Assembly (NCBI GenBank): GCA_018240785.1
Contig: JAFEFC010000035.1
Coordinates: 1 to 51,405 of the forward strand
Origin: Pseudomonadota bacterium
Lineage (GTDB): Bacteria; Pseudomonadota; Gammaproteobacteria; Burkholderiales; Rhodocyclaceae
Reading direction: 5' to 3'
DNA: 51,405 bases
The notes beneath the pieces are model-generated. The model ran no database searches. It worked only from the letters and a program-made list of their open reading frames with translations, and was not told the origin of the DNA. Below, in pieces: positions 13,624 to 20,854 of the stretch (position 1 is its first letter; the number at the start of each line of letters is the position of its first letter). Position numbers and translations under genes: made by a program.

Positions 13624-14712
13624 TCAGCGCTCCGTGTCAACTTTCGGCAAGCCGGGTTGAGTGATTCCGAAGCTCAGGATCAGGCTCTTCGCGACATCGA
13701 TGATCGCGATCGATCCTGCGGAACTCGGATCGGATTCGACAAGTGGAACGGCCTCGCGCGTCTGCGGATTGAGTTGGCGGGAGAAACCGCTGAATGTCGG
13801 GACGATCGAGTCGTTCAGCATGGTGCCGTACTTGCTGTACAGAAAACCCATCGATTCACGCACATGCTTGAGCTGAGGGTGATACTTGTTGATCACGACT
13901 TCGAGACCAATCTTTGCACCCGTCATCGCCTCGATTTCAGCCAAGTTTGACGACAGGGAATCAAGCGCGCGCAGACAACTTCCCTCTGGTTCGACGACCG
14001 TCAGGACTTTCCCGGATTCTTTGGCTGCGTAAGAGAATGCGAGTCCGATCGGAGTGGTGCCCGGAGCTGTATCCACAACGATGACATCGTAATTTTCTGA
14101 GAGAAAGGCGCCGTTGCGCTTGAGGAAAAGCAGCGCGCGTTCGTGGCTCGCCATGGCCGTGACGAGTGACGCGTCAGCCTCGGCAAGCGTGATGTCCGAC
14201 GGGATGACGTCGAGGAACCCCCCCTCGTACACGTGAACGATCGCCTCGGATAGATCGGTATCCGGGTCAGCAGACTTCTTGACCAGAAAGTGCCCAATGT
14301 GTTTGATCGTCGTGTCGAAGGTGGACTCGACCCCCAGCAAGTTCGAGGCGGTCGCCTGCGGATCCGCGTCAATCACCAGAACGCGATACCCCATCAACGC
14401 TAGCGCCGTTGCAGCATTGACCGAGATCGACGTCTTCCCGACGCCCCCCTTCGTCATTCGGGTCATGATGATCGGAGGAATGGCCCCGGTCTTTGGCTTG
14501 CCTTTACTTTTCGGGATGTTGGTGGGATCGATACCAGCAAACCGATAGCGCGCGGAGCGAAGATCCGCCGGTGTGTAGCGCATATGATGCTGCCCTGGCG
14601 GCTTTTCTCGGCCGACAAGATCTTGCAGACGCTTTGCCGGCACATCCAGTCCGGAGAGCATCACTGCTACCGATGTCTTGAAATCAACCTTGCGCGCCAT
14701 AGAACACCGCAT
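13624..14712 (-). CDS. parA: ParA-family partition ATPase (type Ia)
   Basis: Encodes 362 aa. Residues 1-80 are an N-terminal extension, probably the DNA-binding arm of type Ia ParA proteins. The deviant Walker A is MTKGGVGKTSISVN with the signature Lys88 and Lys93; VLVIDADPQATASNLLG (Asp115-Asp117) is Walker A', and YDVIVVDTAPGTTPIGLA is Walker B. The ATG at 14712 follows AAGG; an ATG at 14700 is possible. It is the first gene of the parAB operon, with an AT-rich promoter behind it. It would move ParB-parS complexes over the nucleoid and, like other type Ia proteins, may repress its own promoter. Confidence 0.93.
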   Translation of the reverse strand: MRCSMARKVDFKTSVAVMLSGLDVPAKRLQDLVGREKPPGQHHMRYTPADLRSARYRFAGIDPTNIPKSKGKPKTGAIPPIIMTRMTKGGVGKTSISVNAATALALMGYRVLVIDADPQATASNLLGVESTFDTTIKHIGHFLVKKSADPDTDLSEAIVHVYEGGFLDVIPSDITLAEADASLVTAMASHERALLFLKRNGAFLSENYDVIVVDTAPGTTPIGLAFSYAAKESGKVLTVVEPEGSCLRALDSLSSNLAEIEAMTGAKIGLEVVINKYHPQLKHVRESMGFLYSKYGTMLNDSIVPTFSGFSRQLNPQTREAVPLVESDPSSAGSIAIIDVAKSLILSFGITQPGLPKVDTER

Positions 14713-14934
14713 CAGACCTTGTCAACGCTTGCAAGGCTACTCGTTGCGAAAGTTGTTAGCAAGTTTTTTATATATAAGACAAAAAAAACTATTTTTCCCC
14801 GGTTCAAGCTTCCCAACAAAAGTTCTGGGTCGGCGGGGTTTTGGACTGCAGGCCTCGGTCGTGTAACAGGCTCTCAAGAATCATTGAGGTACCGTTGGCA
14901 CATGAGCGGACGGGCAGTTCTACCCACGTAAGCA
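14713..14934. promoter_or_regulatory. AT-rich parAB promoter region
   Basis: An AT-rich block around 14760-14800 (long T and A runs around TATATATAAGAC) stands out from the GC-rich surroundings and lies 50-90 nt upstream of parA. CTTGCAAG and GCGAAAG-type short repeats lie between it and the start codon, a plausible ParA operator. Confidence 0.45.
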
Positions 14935-15552
14935 TCACCCGAGGGCCTTGCCGTGCAGTGCCAGCACCTCGCCGATCAAGGCGTCCTGGGCACGGGCATC
15001 GTCTGGCAGCGGCAGCCGGCCGTCGATGAGCAACATCGCCAGGCCATGGACCAGCGACCAGGTCGCGATCGCCAGCGCCTGGGTATCCGCGCCCGGCGCT
15101 GCGCCCCGCTCGCGCTTGAGGGTGGCAACGGCCTGGGCGCAATGGGCGAACGCCTCGCCGCCGGCCTGCGCGAGGCCGGCGAACTGTGGCTTCCCGGCCA
15201 GCGTCGGGCCGAACATCAGGCGATAGAGCGCCGGGCGGCGGCGGGCGAAGTCGAGGTAGGTCAGGCCGAAGGCGCGCAGTCGCGCGGCCGTTTCGCTCTC
15301 CCCCGTGGCGGCAGCGCCCATGTCCGCCGACAGGGCGCGGAAGCCGCGCTCGGCGACCGCAGCCAGCAGGCTGTCCTTGTCGGTGAAGTGCCGGTAGGGC
15401 GCCATGTGCGATACCCCCGCGGCACCGGCCACCGCGCGCAGCGTCAGGGCCTCGAGGCCCTGCGCTTCCAGGATCGTGGTTGCCTCGAGCACCAGCCGCT
15501 CGCGCAGATCACCCGTTCCCGCCGTCTCGGCGTGCGTCAGCGTCGTATTCAT
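14935..15552 (-). CDS. TetR-family transcriptional regulator
   Basis: Encodes 205 aa from the ATG at 15552. The N-terminal TetR helix-turn-helix spans about residues 18-62 (LTLRAVAGAAGVSHMAPYRH then FTDKDSLLAAVAERGF). The C-terminal ligand domain (residues 75-205) resembles the WHG/TetR_C_13 type (LTYLDFARRRPALYRLMFG). It diverges from the FAD oxidoreductase gene across a 133-bp gap with two matching operators, so it very probably represses both genes until a ligand binds. The ligand is unknown; a lipid- or retinoid-like substrate of the neighbouring enzyme is a guess. Confidence 0.9.
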   Translation of the reverse strand: MNTTLTHAETAGTGDLRERLVLEATTILEAQGLEALTLRAVAGAAGVSHMAPYRHFTDKDSLLAAVAERGFRALSADMGAAATGESETAARLRAFGLTYLDFARRRPALYRLMFGPTLAGKPQFAGLAQAGGEAFAHCAQAVATLKRERGAAPGADTQALAIATWSLVHGLAMLLIDGRLPLPDDARAQDALIGEVLALHGKALG

Positions 15553-15573
15553 CGGGGCAGTATGGCGAATCGA

Positions 15574-15615
15574 GTTTACAACGTAAACATCAACGTCTAT
15601 GTTTACGGTGTAAAC
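15574..15615. promoter_or_regulatory. Twin TetR operators
   Basis: GTTTACAACGTAAAC (15574-15588) and GTTTACGGTGTAAAC (15601-15615) share GTTTAC/GTAAAC arms with a 3-nt centre, offset by 27 bp in the divergent promoter. They are the obvious binding sites of the adjacent TetR regulator. Confidence 0.75.
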
Positions 15616-15685
15616 AACCCGCCAAGCCCATGTGCGGCCCATCCGATCCATGTGCCCGTCCGACGGCCGCCCCAGGAGGCGTTCG

Positions 15686-17824
15686 ATGAAGACCTTTCTT
15701 CGCATCAAGCTTTTTCTCGTGCCCCTGCCGGCTTTCCTGATCGCCACCGCACAAGGCCATGGGTTCGCCGGCGCGCTCGCGGGCCTGGTGTGGACCCTCG
15801 GTGCGTCCGTCCTGAGACGCGGCCTGCGACCGCCACCCCCGTTCGAGGCCTCGCTGGTGGTCGGCTTTGCCCTTGCCATCCTCGCACTGACGGTCACAGC
15901 CCTCGATCCGGGGCGGACGGTCAGCCTCGTGATGGGCAGCCTTGCCGCTGGCGCCACCGTCAGCATCCTGCACGGGCGTCCATGGACAGCCGGGTTTTCG
16001 GCGGCCGAGTTTGGCGGCGCAAGCGCGACCCCCTTGTTCATTTCCATCAACACGGCGATCTCGGCCCTCTGGGGAGCGCTGTTCGCCTGGCTCGCGGTGG
16101 CTACGTGGCTCGCGCTGCCGGCTCTCGCGCACTGGCTCGCGGTCGCCGCCGGCGCGGTGGCCTCCATCGTGCTGCCCAGGCTGCTCGTTGCGCGCGGATT
16201 GCGCCGCATGGCGGCGGGCGACACGCGCCACGCCTGGCCGTCCCCCGACCTGCACGCCTCCTCTGCTGCCGCAGGGGAGGTGGTCGACGTGGCCGTGATC
16301 GGCGCCGGCATCGGCGGTCTCACCGCGGCCGCCCTGCTGGCGGATGCCGGACTGCGGGTGGAGGTGTTCGAACAGCATGAGGTGCCCGGCGGCTTCGCCC
16401 ATACCTGGCTGCGGCGCGCCCGCGCGTGCGACCCGGAAAATGGCGCATCGCTGGCGTTCCGGTTCGACGCCGGCGTGCATGACGTGTCGGGCTGGCACCC
16501 GGGCGGCACCGTGCGTAGCGTGTTCGAACGTCTGGGAATCGCGCACGAGGACGAATGGGTCCGGCTGGACCATCGTTATGTGTTCGATGGCCGTGCGATC
16601 GACGTGCCGCGCGACTGGCGGGCCTGGGTCGAACGGCTCGCGGCCGAGTTTCCACACGAGGCGGCTGGCCTGCGCGCGCTGTTCGCCGACATCCATGCCA
16701 TCCACGAGGCGATGTTCTCGACCGCTGCCGAACGCGGCGGCATTCCCGGCACGCCGGGGACGCCGCAGGCCCTGCTCGCGTTCGCCCGGCGTCATCCGCT
16801 GGCGGTCACCTGGCTGGACCGGCCCTGGCAGGATCTCGTCGCGCACCATCTGCGTGACCCTGCGGTGCAGGCCTGGGTCTGCGCCTTGGCGGGCTACCTC
16901 AGCGACGACATCACCCGCCTTCGGGTGCGCGACTTCGTCCCCCTCTTCGGCTACTACTTCAACGGCGGCTACTACCCGCTCGGCGGTTCGGGCCTGATCG
17001 CGCAGCGGCTGGTCGAGGCCATCGAGGCGCGCGGCGGGCGCGTCCACCTGCGCACCGCGGTGACGCGCATCGTCACCGCGCAGGGCACCGCGACCGGTGT
17101 CGTCGTGCGCAGACGCAACGGCCCCGAGCAGACCGTGCGGGCGCGAGCGGTGGTCACCAATGCCGACCTGCGTCAGAGCCTGACCCGGCTGCTTCCCCAG
17201 GACGACGCCCCTCCGGAAGCACGCATCGCCGAGGCACATCTCCAGGCGAGCTGTTCGGCGATTGGCGTGAACCTTGCGGTCAAGGGCACGCTGGACATGC
17301 CGCCGGTCGTGCATGTGGCCGACGCGAGCGGTGCCGTGTCCATCGTCATCCCCTCCCGGGTAGATCCGGGCTGCGCGCCCGCCGGCTATTCCACCGTCGA
17401 GCTGCTGGCCTTGATGCGGCCGGACGAGGCACACACATGGTTTGCCGACGCTTCGACCGACGGCAATCTCACGGAAGATCACGACCACCGTGCCTACCGC
17501 CGCTCGGCGCCCTATCTTGCAAGAAAGCAGGCCGCCGGCGACCGCCTCATCGCGCTCGCACGCCTGGCGATCCCCGATCTGGAGCAGCGCATTCTGTTTC
17601 GCACCGACGCCAGCCCGCTCACCTTCCAGCGCTATGCGTGGACGAGTGGAGGCGGCATCTATGGCACCCGCAGCGATGGGATGATTCCCACCAAGTCGGC
17701 GGTACGCAATCTCGTGGTGGCGGGTGCGGCCACGCATGGGGCAGGGATCGAGGCGGTGGTGATCTCCGGCGCCTTTGCTGCCGAAGCCCTCGTGCCGGGG
17801 CTGCTTGCGCGCACCGCGGCATGA
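15686..17824 (+). CDS. Membrane-anchored FAD oxidoreductase, carotenoid desaturase/retinol saturase-like
   Basis: Encodes 712 aa from the ATG at 15686, six bases after AGGAGG. Residues 1-190 contain five or so hydrophobic segments (FLRIKLFLVPLPAFLIATAQ; SLVVGFALAILALTVTALDP; ISALWGALFAWLAVATWLAL). Residues 200-710 are a CrtI-type amine-oxidase fold with the dinucleotide site VAVIGAGIGGLTAAALLADA and EVFEQHEVPGGFAHTW, and a C-terminal GAATHGAGIEAVVISG FAD motif. This family includes phytoene desaturases, carotenoid isomerases and all-trans-retinol 13,14-reductase. The fused membrane half is unusual and resembles a septation-protein/DUF3159-like segment. The gene is probably repressed by the divergent TetR. 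The substrate is unknown. Confidence 0.85.
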   Translation: MKTFLRIKLFLVPLPAFLIATAQGHGFAGALAGLVWTLGASVLRRGLRPPPPFEASLVVGFALAILALTVTALDPGRTVSLVMGSLAAGATVSILHGRPWTAGFSAAEFGGASATPLFISINTAISALWGALFAWLAVATWLALPALAHWLAVAAGAVASIVLPRLLVARGLRRMAAGDTRHAWPSPDLHASSAAAGEVVDVAVIGAGIGGLTAAALLADAGLRVEVFEQHEVPGGFAHTWLRRARACDPENGASLAFRFDAGVHDVSGWHPGGTVRSVFERLGIAHEDEWVRLDHRYVFDGRAIDVPRDWRAWVERLAAEFPHEAAGLRALFADIHAIHEAMFSTAAERGGIPGTPGTPQALLAFARRHPLAVTWLDRPWQDLVAHHLRDPAVQAWVCALAGYLSDDITRLRVRDFVPLFGYYFNGGYYPLGGSGLIAQRLVEAIEARGGRVHLRTAVTRIVTAQGTATGVVVRRRNGPEQTVRARAVVTNADLRQSLTRLLPQDDAPPEARIAEAHLQASCSAIGVNLAVKGTLDMPPVVHVADASGAVSIVIPSRVDPGCAPAGYSTVELLALMRPDEAHTWFADASTDGNLTEDHDHRAYRRSAPYLARKQAAGDRLIALARLAIPDLEQRILFRTDASPLTFQRYAWTSGGGIYGTRSDGMIPTKSAVRNLVVAGAATHGAGIEAVVISGAFAAEALVPGLLARTAA

Positions 17825-17847
17825 GGTGCAGCCATGATGCCGATCAT

Positions 17848-18135
17848 TCAGCGCGCCCAACCGGTCTGGTCGTGTGGGAGTCGCCCGTCAGGGTCATTCA
17901 CGATGACTGCGTTGCCGCTCTTGGGCTGTTCCGGGTATACGACGAGGTTCGTGCCGCCCTCGTGCGCCTGGCTCGGAAAGAGGATGCCGGTGTAGCCATT
18001 GGCCAGCACTATGTCCGCGAGAACCCAGGTCGGGGGCACGATGTGCAGCTCGAATTTGAGTGTGCGCCAGTCATGCCATAGCTCGTCCCACGGCGCCCCC
18101 TGGTGGAGCTGACGCAGATCGATAGGGCGCGACAA
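17848..18135 (-). pseudogene. RES-domain toxin, 5'-truncated
   Basis: About 95 residues remain: DLRQLHQGAPWDELWHDWRT, then ILFPSQAHEGGTNLVVYPEQ and NDPDGRLPHDQTGWAR. This is the C-terminal half of a RES domain, a toxin fold that degrades NAD+. The N-terminal half and any Xre antitoxin are absent. The frame ends at a stop codon exactly at the junction with the IS66 remnant (18136), so the insertion or a following deletion destroyed it. Confidence 0.75.
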
Positions 18136-18482
18136 TCATCCTGTCCTCGGCGATCCGCGCCCACGTCTATAGCGAGGCGGTGGACATGAGGAAGTCGATC
18201 GATGGGCTCGCGCAGATCGTGTCGCGCTGCATGGGCATGAACCCGCTCTCGGGTCAGGTGTTCGTGTTCATCGGCCGGCGCCGCGACAAGGCCAAGCTCC
18301 TGGTGTGGGACCGTCATGGGTTCTGGGTGCTTTACAAGCGCCTGGAGCGCGGGCGTTTCACCGACCCCGCGCGGCTGTCGGCTGAGGGCCTGGCGATGAG
18401 CGAGTTGCTCGCCTGGCTCGATGGCATCGATCTGTCGCGAACGCGCCGCCTGGCGCCGGTGGCGGCCAGCGTCGTGGGGTGA
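18135..18482 (+). CDS. tnpB: IS66-family accessory protein TnpB, 5'-truncated
   Basis: The frame encodes 115 residues with homology running back to the junction at 18135: IILSSAIRAHVYSEAVDMRK, then SIDGLAQIVSRCMGMNPLSG and VFVFIGRRRDKAKLLVWDRH. The VDMRKSxDGL motif is the TnpB (Orf2) signature. The residue that should be the initiator Met reads ATC at the junction, so the start codon seems lost; a GTG at 18180 or ATG at 18186 may be used instead. TnpB is needed for IS66 transposition but its biochemistry is unclear. Confidence 0.8.
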   Translation: MILSSAIRAHVYSEAVDMRKSIDGLAQIVSRCMGMNPLSGQVFVFIGRRRDKAKLLVWDRHGFWVLYKRLERGRFTDPARLSAEGLAMSELLAWLDGIDLSRTRRLAPVAASVVG

Positions 18483-18541
18483 ATGTCGGCCGCACGGGCA
18501 ATCGGTGATTCACCGCATTCACCGAGACGGCCTGCACGGGC

Positions 18542-20107
18542 ATGCTTGGCCCCATGAACCTGCCTGTCCCGATCGATCGCGCCAGCCTGCCTAAGGAGGT
18601 GGTTCCGCTGCAGGATCTGGTGCTCAAACTGGGGCAGCAGGTGCAGGCGATGCGTGCGCAGTTTGACGCGCAACTGGACACCCTGCGTCACCAGCTGGTC
18701 GAGTTGCGGCGGCGCCTGTTCGGGCTCCGCAGCGAGGTGATCCACCTCGGCCAGGCAGAACTGTGGTCCGACCCGGTACAGATCCCCGTACCGAGTGAGG
18801 AGCGTCGCGAGGTCGGCGCCCACACCCGGCGCAAGGGCGGGCGGCCGGCGATCAGCCCGGATCTGCCGCGCCGGCGCGTCGAGCACGACCTCTCCGATGT
18901 CGAGAAGGCCGGCTACGCCGCGCTCGAGCGCATCGGCGAGGAGGTCTCGGAGTTGCTCGAGTACATTCCCGCCCGCCTGGAGGTGATCCAGAACGTGCGC
19001 CTGAAGTACCGCTGCGAGAGCGCCGACGGTCGCAGTACCGTGCGCACCGCCACCGCCCAGGGTTCGCCGCTGCCCAGGAGCAACGCCGGTGCCGGGCTGC
19101 TCGCCCACGTGATGGTCTCGAAGTACCTCGATCACTGCCCGCTGGCGCGCCAGTCGCGGATCTTCGCGCGCCAAGGCGTCGCTCTGTCGCGTCAGACCCT
19201 GTGCGACTGGGTGCTCGATGCGACCGAGTTGCTCGCCGTGTTGATGCCCGCCCTGCAGCGCCACGTACTCGCGAGCCCGGTGATCTTCACCGACGACACC
19301 ACGCTGTCCCTTCAGGCCCCGGGCAAGACGATCACCGCCCGGATGTGGGTGTATCTGGCCGGCGGGCAGCAGAAGGACGATGGGGGCCAGTGGCAGCAGG
19401 TGGCCCCGGCCGCACTCTACGACTTCACGGCCGATCGATCCGGGACGCACCCGCGCCGGATCCTGGGCGCGTGGCGCGGCTACCTGCAGGCCGACGACTA
19501 CAGCGGCTACCACGCCAGCTTCCGCGAGGGCGTCACCCATGTGGCGTGCTGGGCGCATGTGCGGCGCAAGTTCTTCGATGTGCTCAAGGCCGCCCCCAAG
19601 GGGGCGCCGCCGGGGCTGGCCGATGACGCGTTGCGCTTCATCGGGCTGATCTACCGCATCGAGCGTCGCCTGGCCGAGGCCGACCCGGACGTGCGCCTGC
19701 GCGTGCGCCAAGGGCGCACCCGACGTGTGCTGGCCGCGTTCCACCGCTGGCTCACCCATCACCAGCCGACGCTGCAGCCGCGCTCGCCGCTGGGACGTGC
19801 GTTTGCCTACGCGCTGTCGAACTGGACAGCGCTCACCGTGTTTGCCGACAGCGGCCTGCTCGCGCCGGACAACAATACCGCCGAGCGGGCGATGCGCCCG
19901 GTGGCGATCTCGAGGAAGAACTGGCTGTTTGCCGGAAGTCCACGTGGCGGACGGGCCGCTGCCGTGGCACTCTCGCTGATCGAGACGGCGCGGTTGAACG
20001 GCATTGAGCCCTACGCCTACCTGAAGGATGTGCTCACGCGCCTGCCCGGCCACCGTATGGACCGGCTCGACGAACTGCTGCCGATGAACTGGAAGCCTGC
20101 GCCCTGA
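18542..20107 (+). CDS. tnpC: IS66-family transposase TnpC
   Basis: Encodes 521 aa (an ATG at 18554 is an alternative start). Residues 15-60 are a leucine-zipper-like coiled coil. About 95-140 hold the zinc-finger/HTH region of IS66 transposases (GRPAISPDLPRRRVEHDLSD). The DDE domain follows, with HVLASPVIFTDDTTLSLQAP, YLQADDYSGYHASFREGVTH and CWAHVRRKFFDVLKAAPKGA, then the C-terminal ADSGLLAPDNNTAERAMRPV and KNWLFAGSPRGGRAAAVALS motifs with the catalytic Glu. It is complete, so the protein may still be made, although the element lacks tnpA and its left end. Its stop overlaps the start of the next gene (TGATG). Confidence 0.93.
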   Translation: MLGPMNLPVPIDRASLPKEVVPLQDLVLKLGQQVQAMRAQFDAQLDTLRHQLVELRRRLFGLRSEVIHLGQAELWSDPVQIPVPSEERREVGAHTRRKGGRPAISPDLPRRRVEHDLSDVEKAGYAALERIGEEVSELLEYIPARLEVIQNVRLKYRCESADGRSTVRTATAQGSPLPRSNAGAGLLAHVMVSKYLDHCPLARQSRIFARQGVALSRQTLCDWVLDATELLAVLMPALQRHVLASPVIFTDDTTLSLQAPGKTITARMWVYLAGGQQKDDGGQWQQVAPAALYDFTADRSGTHPRRILGAWRGYLQADDYSGYHASFREGVTHVACWAHVRRKFFDVLKAAPKGAPPGLADDALRFIGLIYRIERRLAEADPDVRLRVRQGRTRRVLAAFHRWLTHHQPTLQPRSPLGRAFAYALSNWTALTVFADSGLLAPDNNTAERAMRPVAISRKNWLFAGSPRGGRAAAVALSLIETARLNGIEPYAYLKDVLTRLPGHRMDRLDELLPMNWKPAP

Positions 20108-20616
20108 TGGATCCCGCCACCCTCGAAGCCCTCAACCGCGCAAGCTCGCTCGAACTGTTCCACCTGTCGCGCGTGATCGAGCGCCTGATGTCGGATCCGT
20201 CGCGGATCGTGCAGATCCGGCTGCATCTGCACCTGGGACAACGGGTGCGCTTCGTGGACGGGAAAGCACCGGGCGCCGCGCTGCAACTGCGCAGCGGCAC
20301 CGTGGTGGCGATGAAGGACACTCAGGTCACGGTGCAGGACGACGCCACCCGTGCGACCTGGACGCTGCCCTACGCAGCGATCGAGCTCCCTGCCGACAGC
20401 CGTGCCGCGCCTCAGGTGTCAACAGCCAAGCCCGCCCACCGCCCCACCCGCGAAGACTTCCGCGTCGGCGACCGCGTCAGCTTCGAGGACCGCCACCTGC
20501 AGACGCGCATCGGCACCATCGTGCGCATCAACCAGAAGACGGCCAGCGTCGACTGCGAAAACGAGCTCGGCTGGCGCGTGTCGTTCGGACTGCTCAGGCA
20601 CGTCGTCGACCTTTGA
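20107..20616 (+). CDS. IS66 passenger protein with two tandem SH3-like barrel repeats
   Basis: Encodes 169 aa and starts within the tnpC stop (TGATG), so translation is probably coupled. Residues 1-35 are helical (LNRASSLELFHLSRVIERLM). Two related segments follow: LGQRVRFVDG ... SGTVVAMKDTQVTVQDD ... WTLPYAAIEL (about 41-97) and VGDRVSFEDR ... IGTIVRINQKTASVDCE ... WRVSFGLLRHVVDL (about 118-169). Both share the pattern G.RV.F.D...R.GT(V/I)V......V......W...., a small KOW/SH3-like beta barrel, joined by a Pro/Ala/Thr linker. It lies inside the right terminus, so it is part of the element. Function is unknown; nucleic-acid or transposase binding is an inference. Confidence 0.75.
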   Translation: MDPATLEALNRASSLELFHLSRVIERLMSDPSRIVQIRLHLHLGQRVRFVDGKAPGAALQLRSGTVVAMKDTQVTVQDDATRATWTLPYAAIELPADSRAAPQVSTAKPAHRPTREDFRVGDRVSFEDRHLQTRIGTIVRINQKTASVDCENELGWRVSFGLLRHVVDL

Positions 20617-20659
20617 AGCCCTCCGCTCCGCCGGGGGGCGGGGTTGCTCGGACGGTTAC

Positions 20660-20854
20660 TTCACTCGGAATGGTGCCATTCCGTCAGCCCTCCGTCTGTC
20701 TTGTCCAAAGTACGGCGAGAAGCGCGGGCTCGAAGCCCTGCCGTTCCTGGAGGTCGTGCCCAGCCGTTGGACAAAATGGTTCATTTTGTCTAATCACGCC
20801 GCGCCATGCCCCTAAACGACCTCTTTGCCGGCCCACTCATGACAGACAGCAGGC
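20660..20854. other. Spacer between IS66 and IS1182 elements with two perfect dyads
   Basis: CGGAATGG-TG-CCATTCCG (20666-20683) sits just outside the IS66 terminus. GACAAAATG-GTT-CATTTTGTC (20770-20790) looks like a regulator's operator. No gene is seen; the regulated gene may have been lost to the flanking insertions. Confidence 0.5.

Larger units (their letters stand above)
18136..20659 (+). mobile_element. IS66-family element, left end and tnpA missing
   Basis: Carries tnpB, tnpC and a passenger gene in order. The right terminus ends GGACGGTTAC at 20659, the complement of the GTAACCGTCC-type IS66 start. No matching left terminus or tnpA lies before tnpB; the element begins abruptly at the broken RES gene. 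It is therefore a one-ended remnant, probably immobile unless complemented. Confidence 0.75.

Noticed and set aside
15590-17860. A 756-codon frame antisense to the FAD oxidoreductase
   Set aside because: The sense strand encodes clear FAD motifs and a perfect ribosome-binding site; the antisense frame has none.
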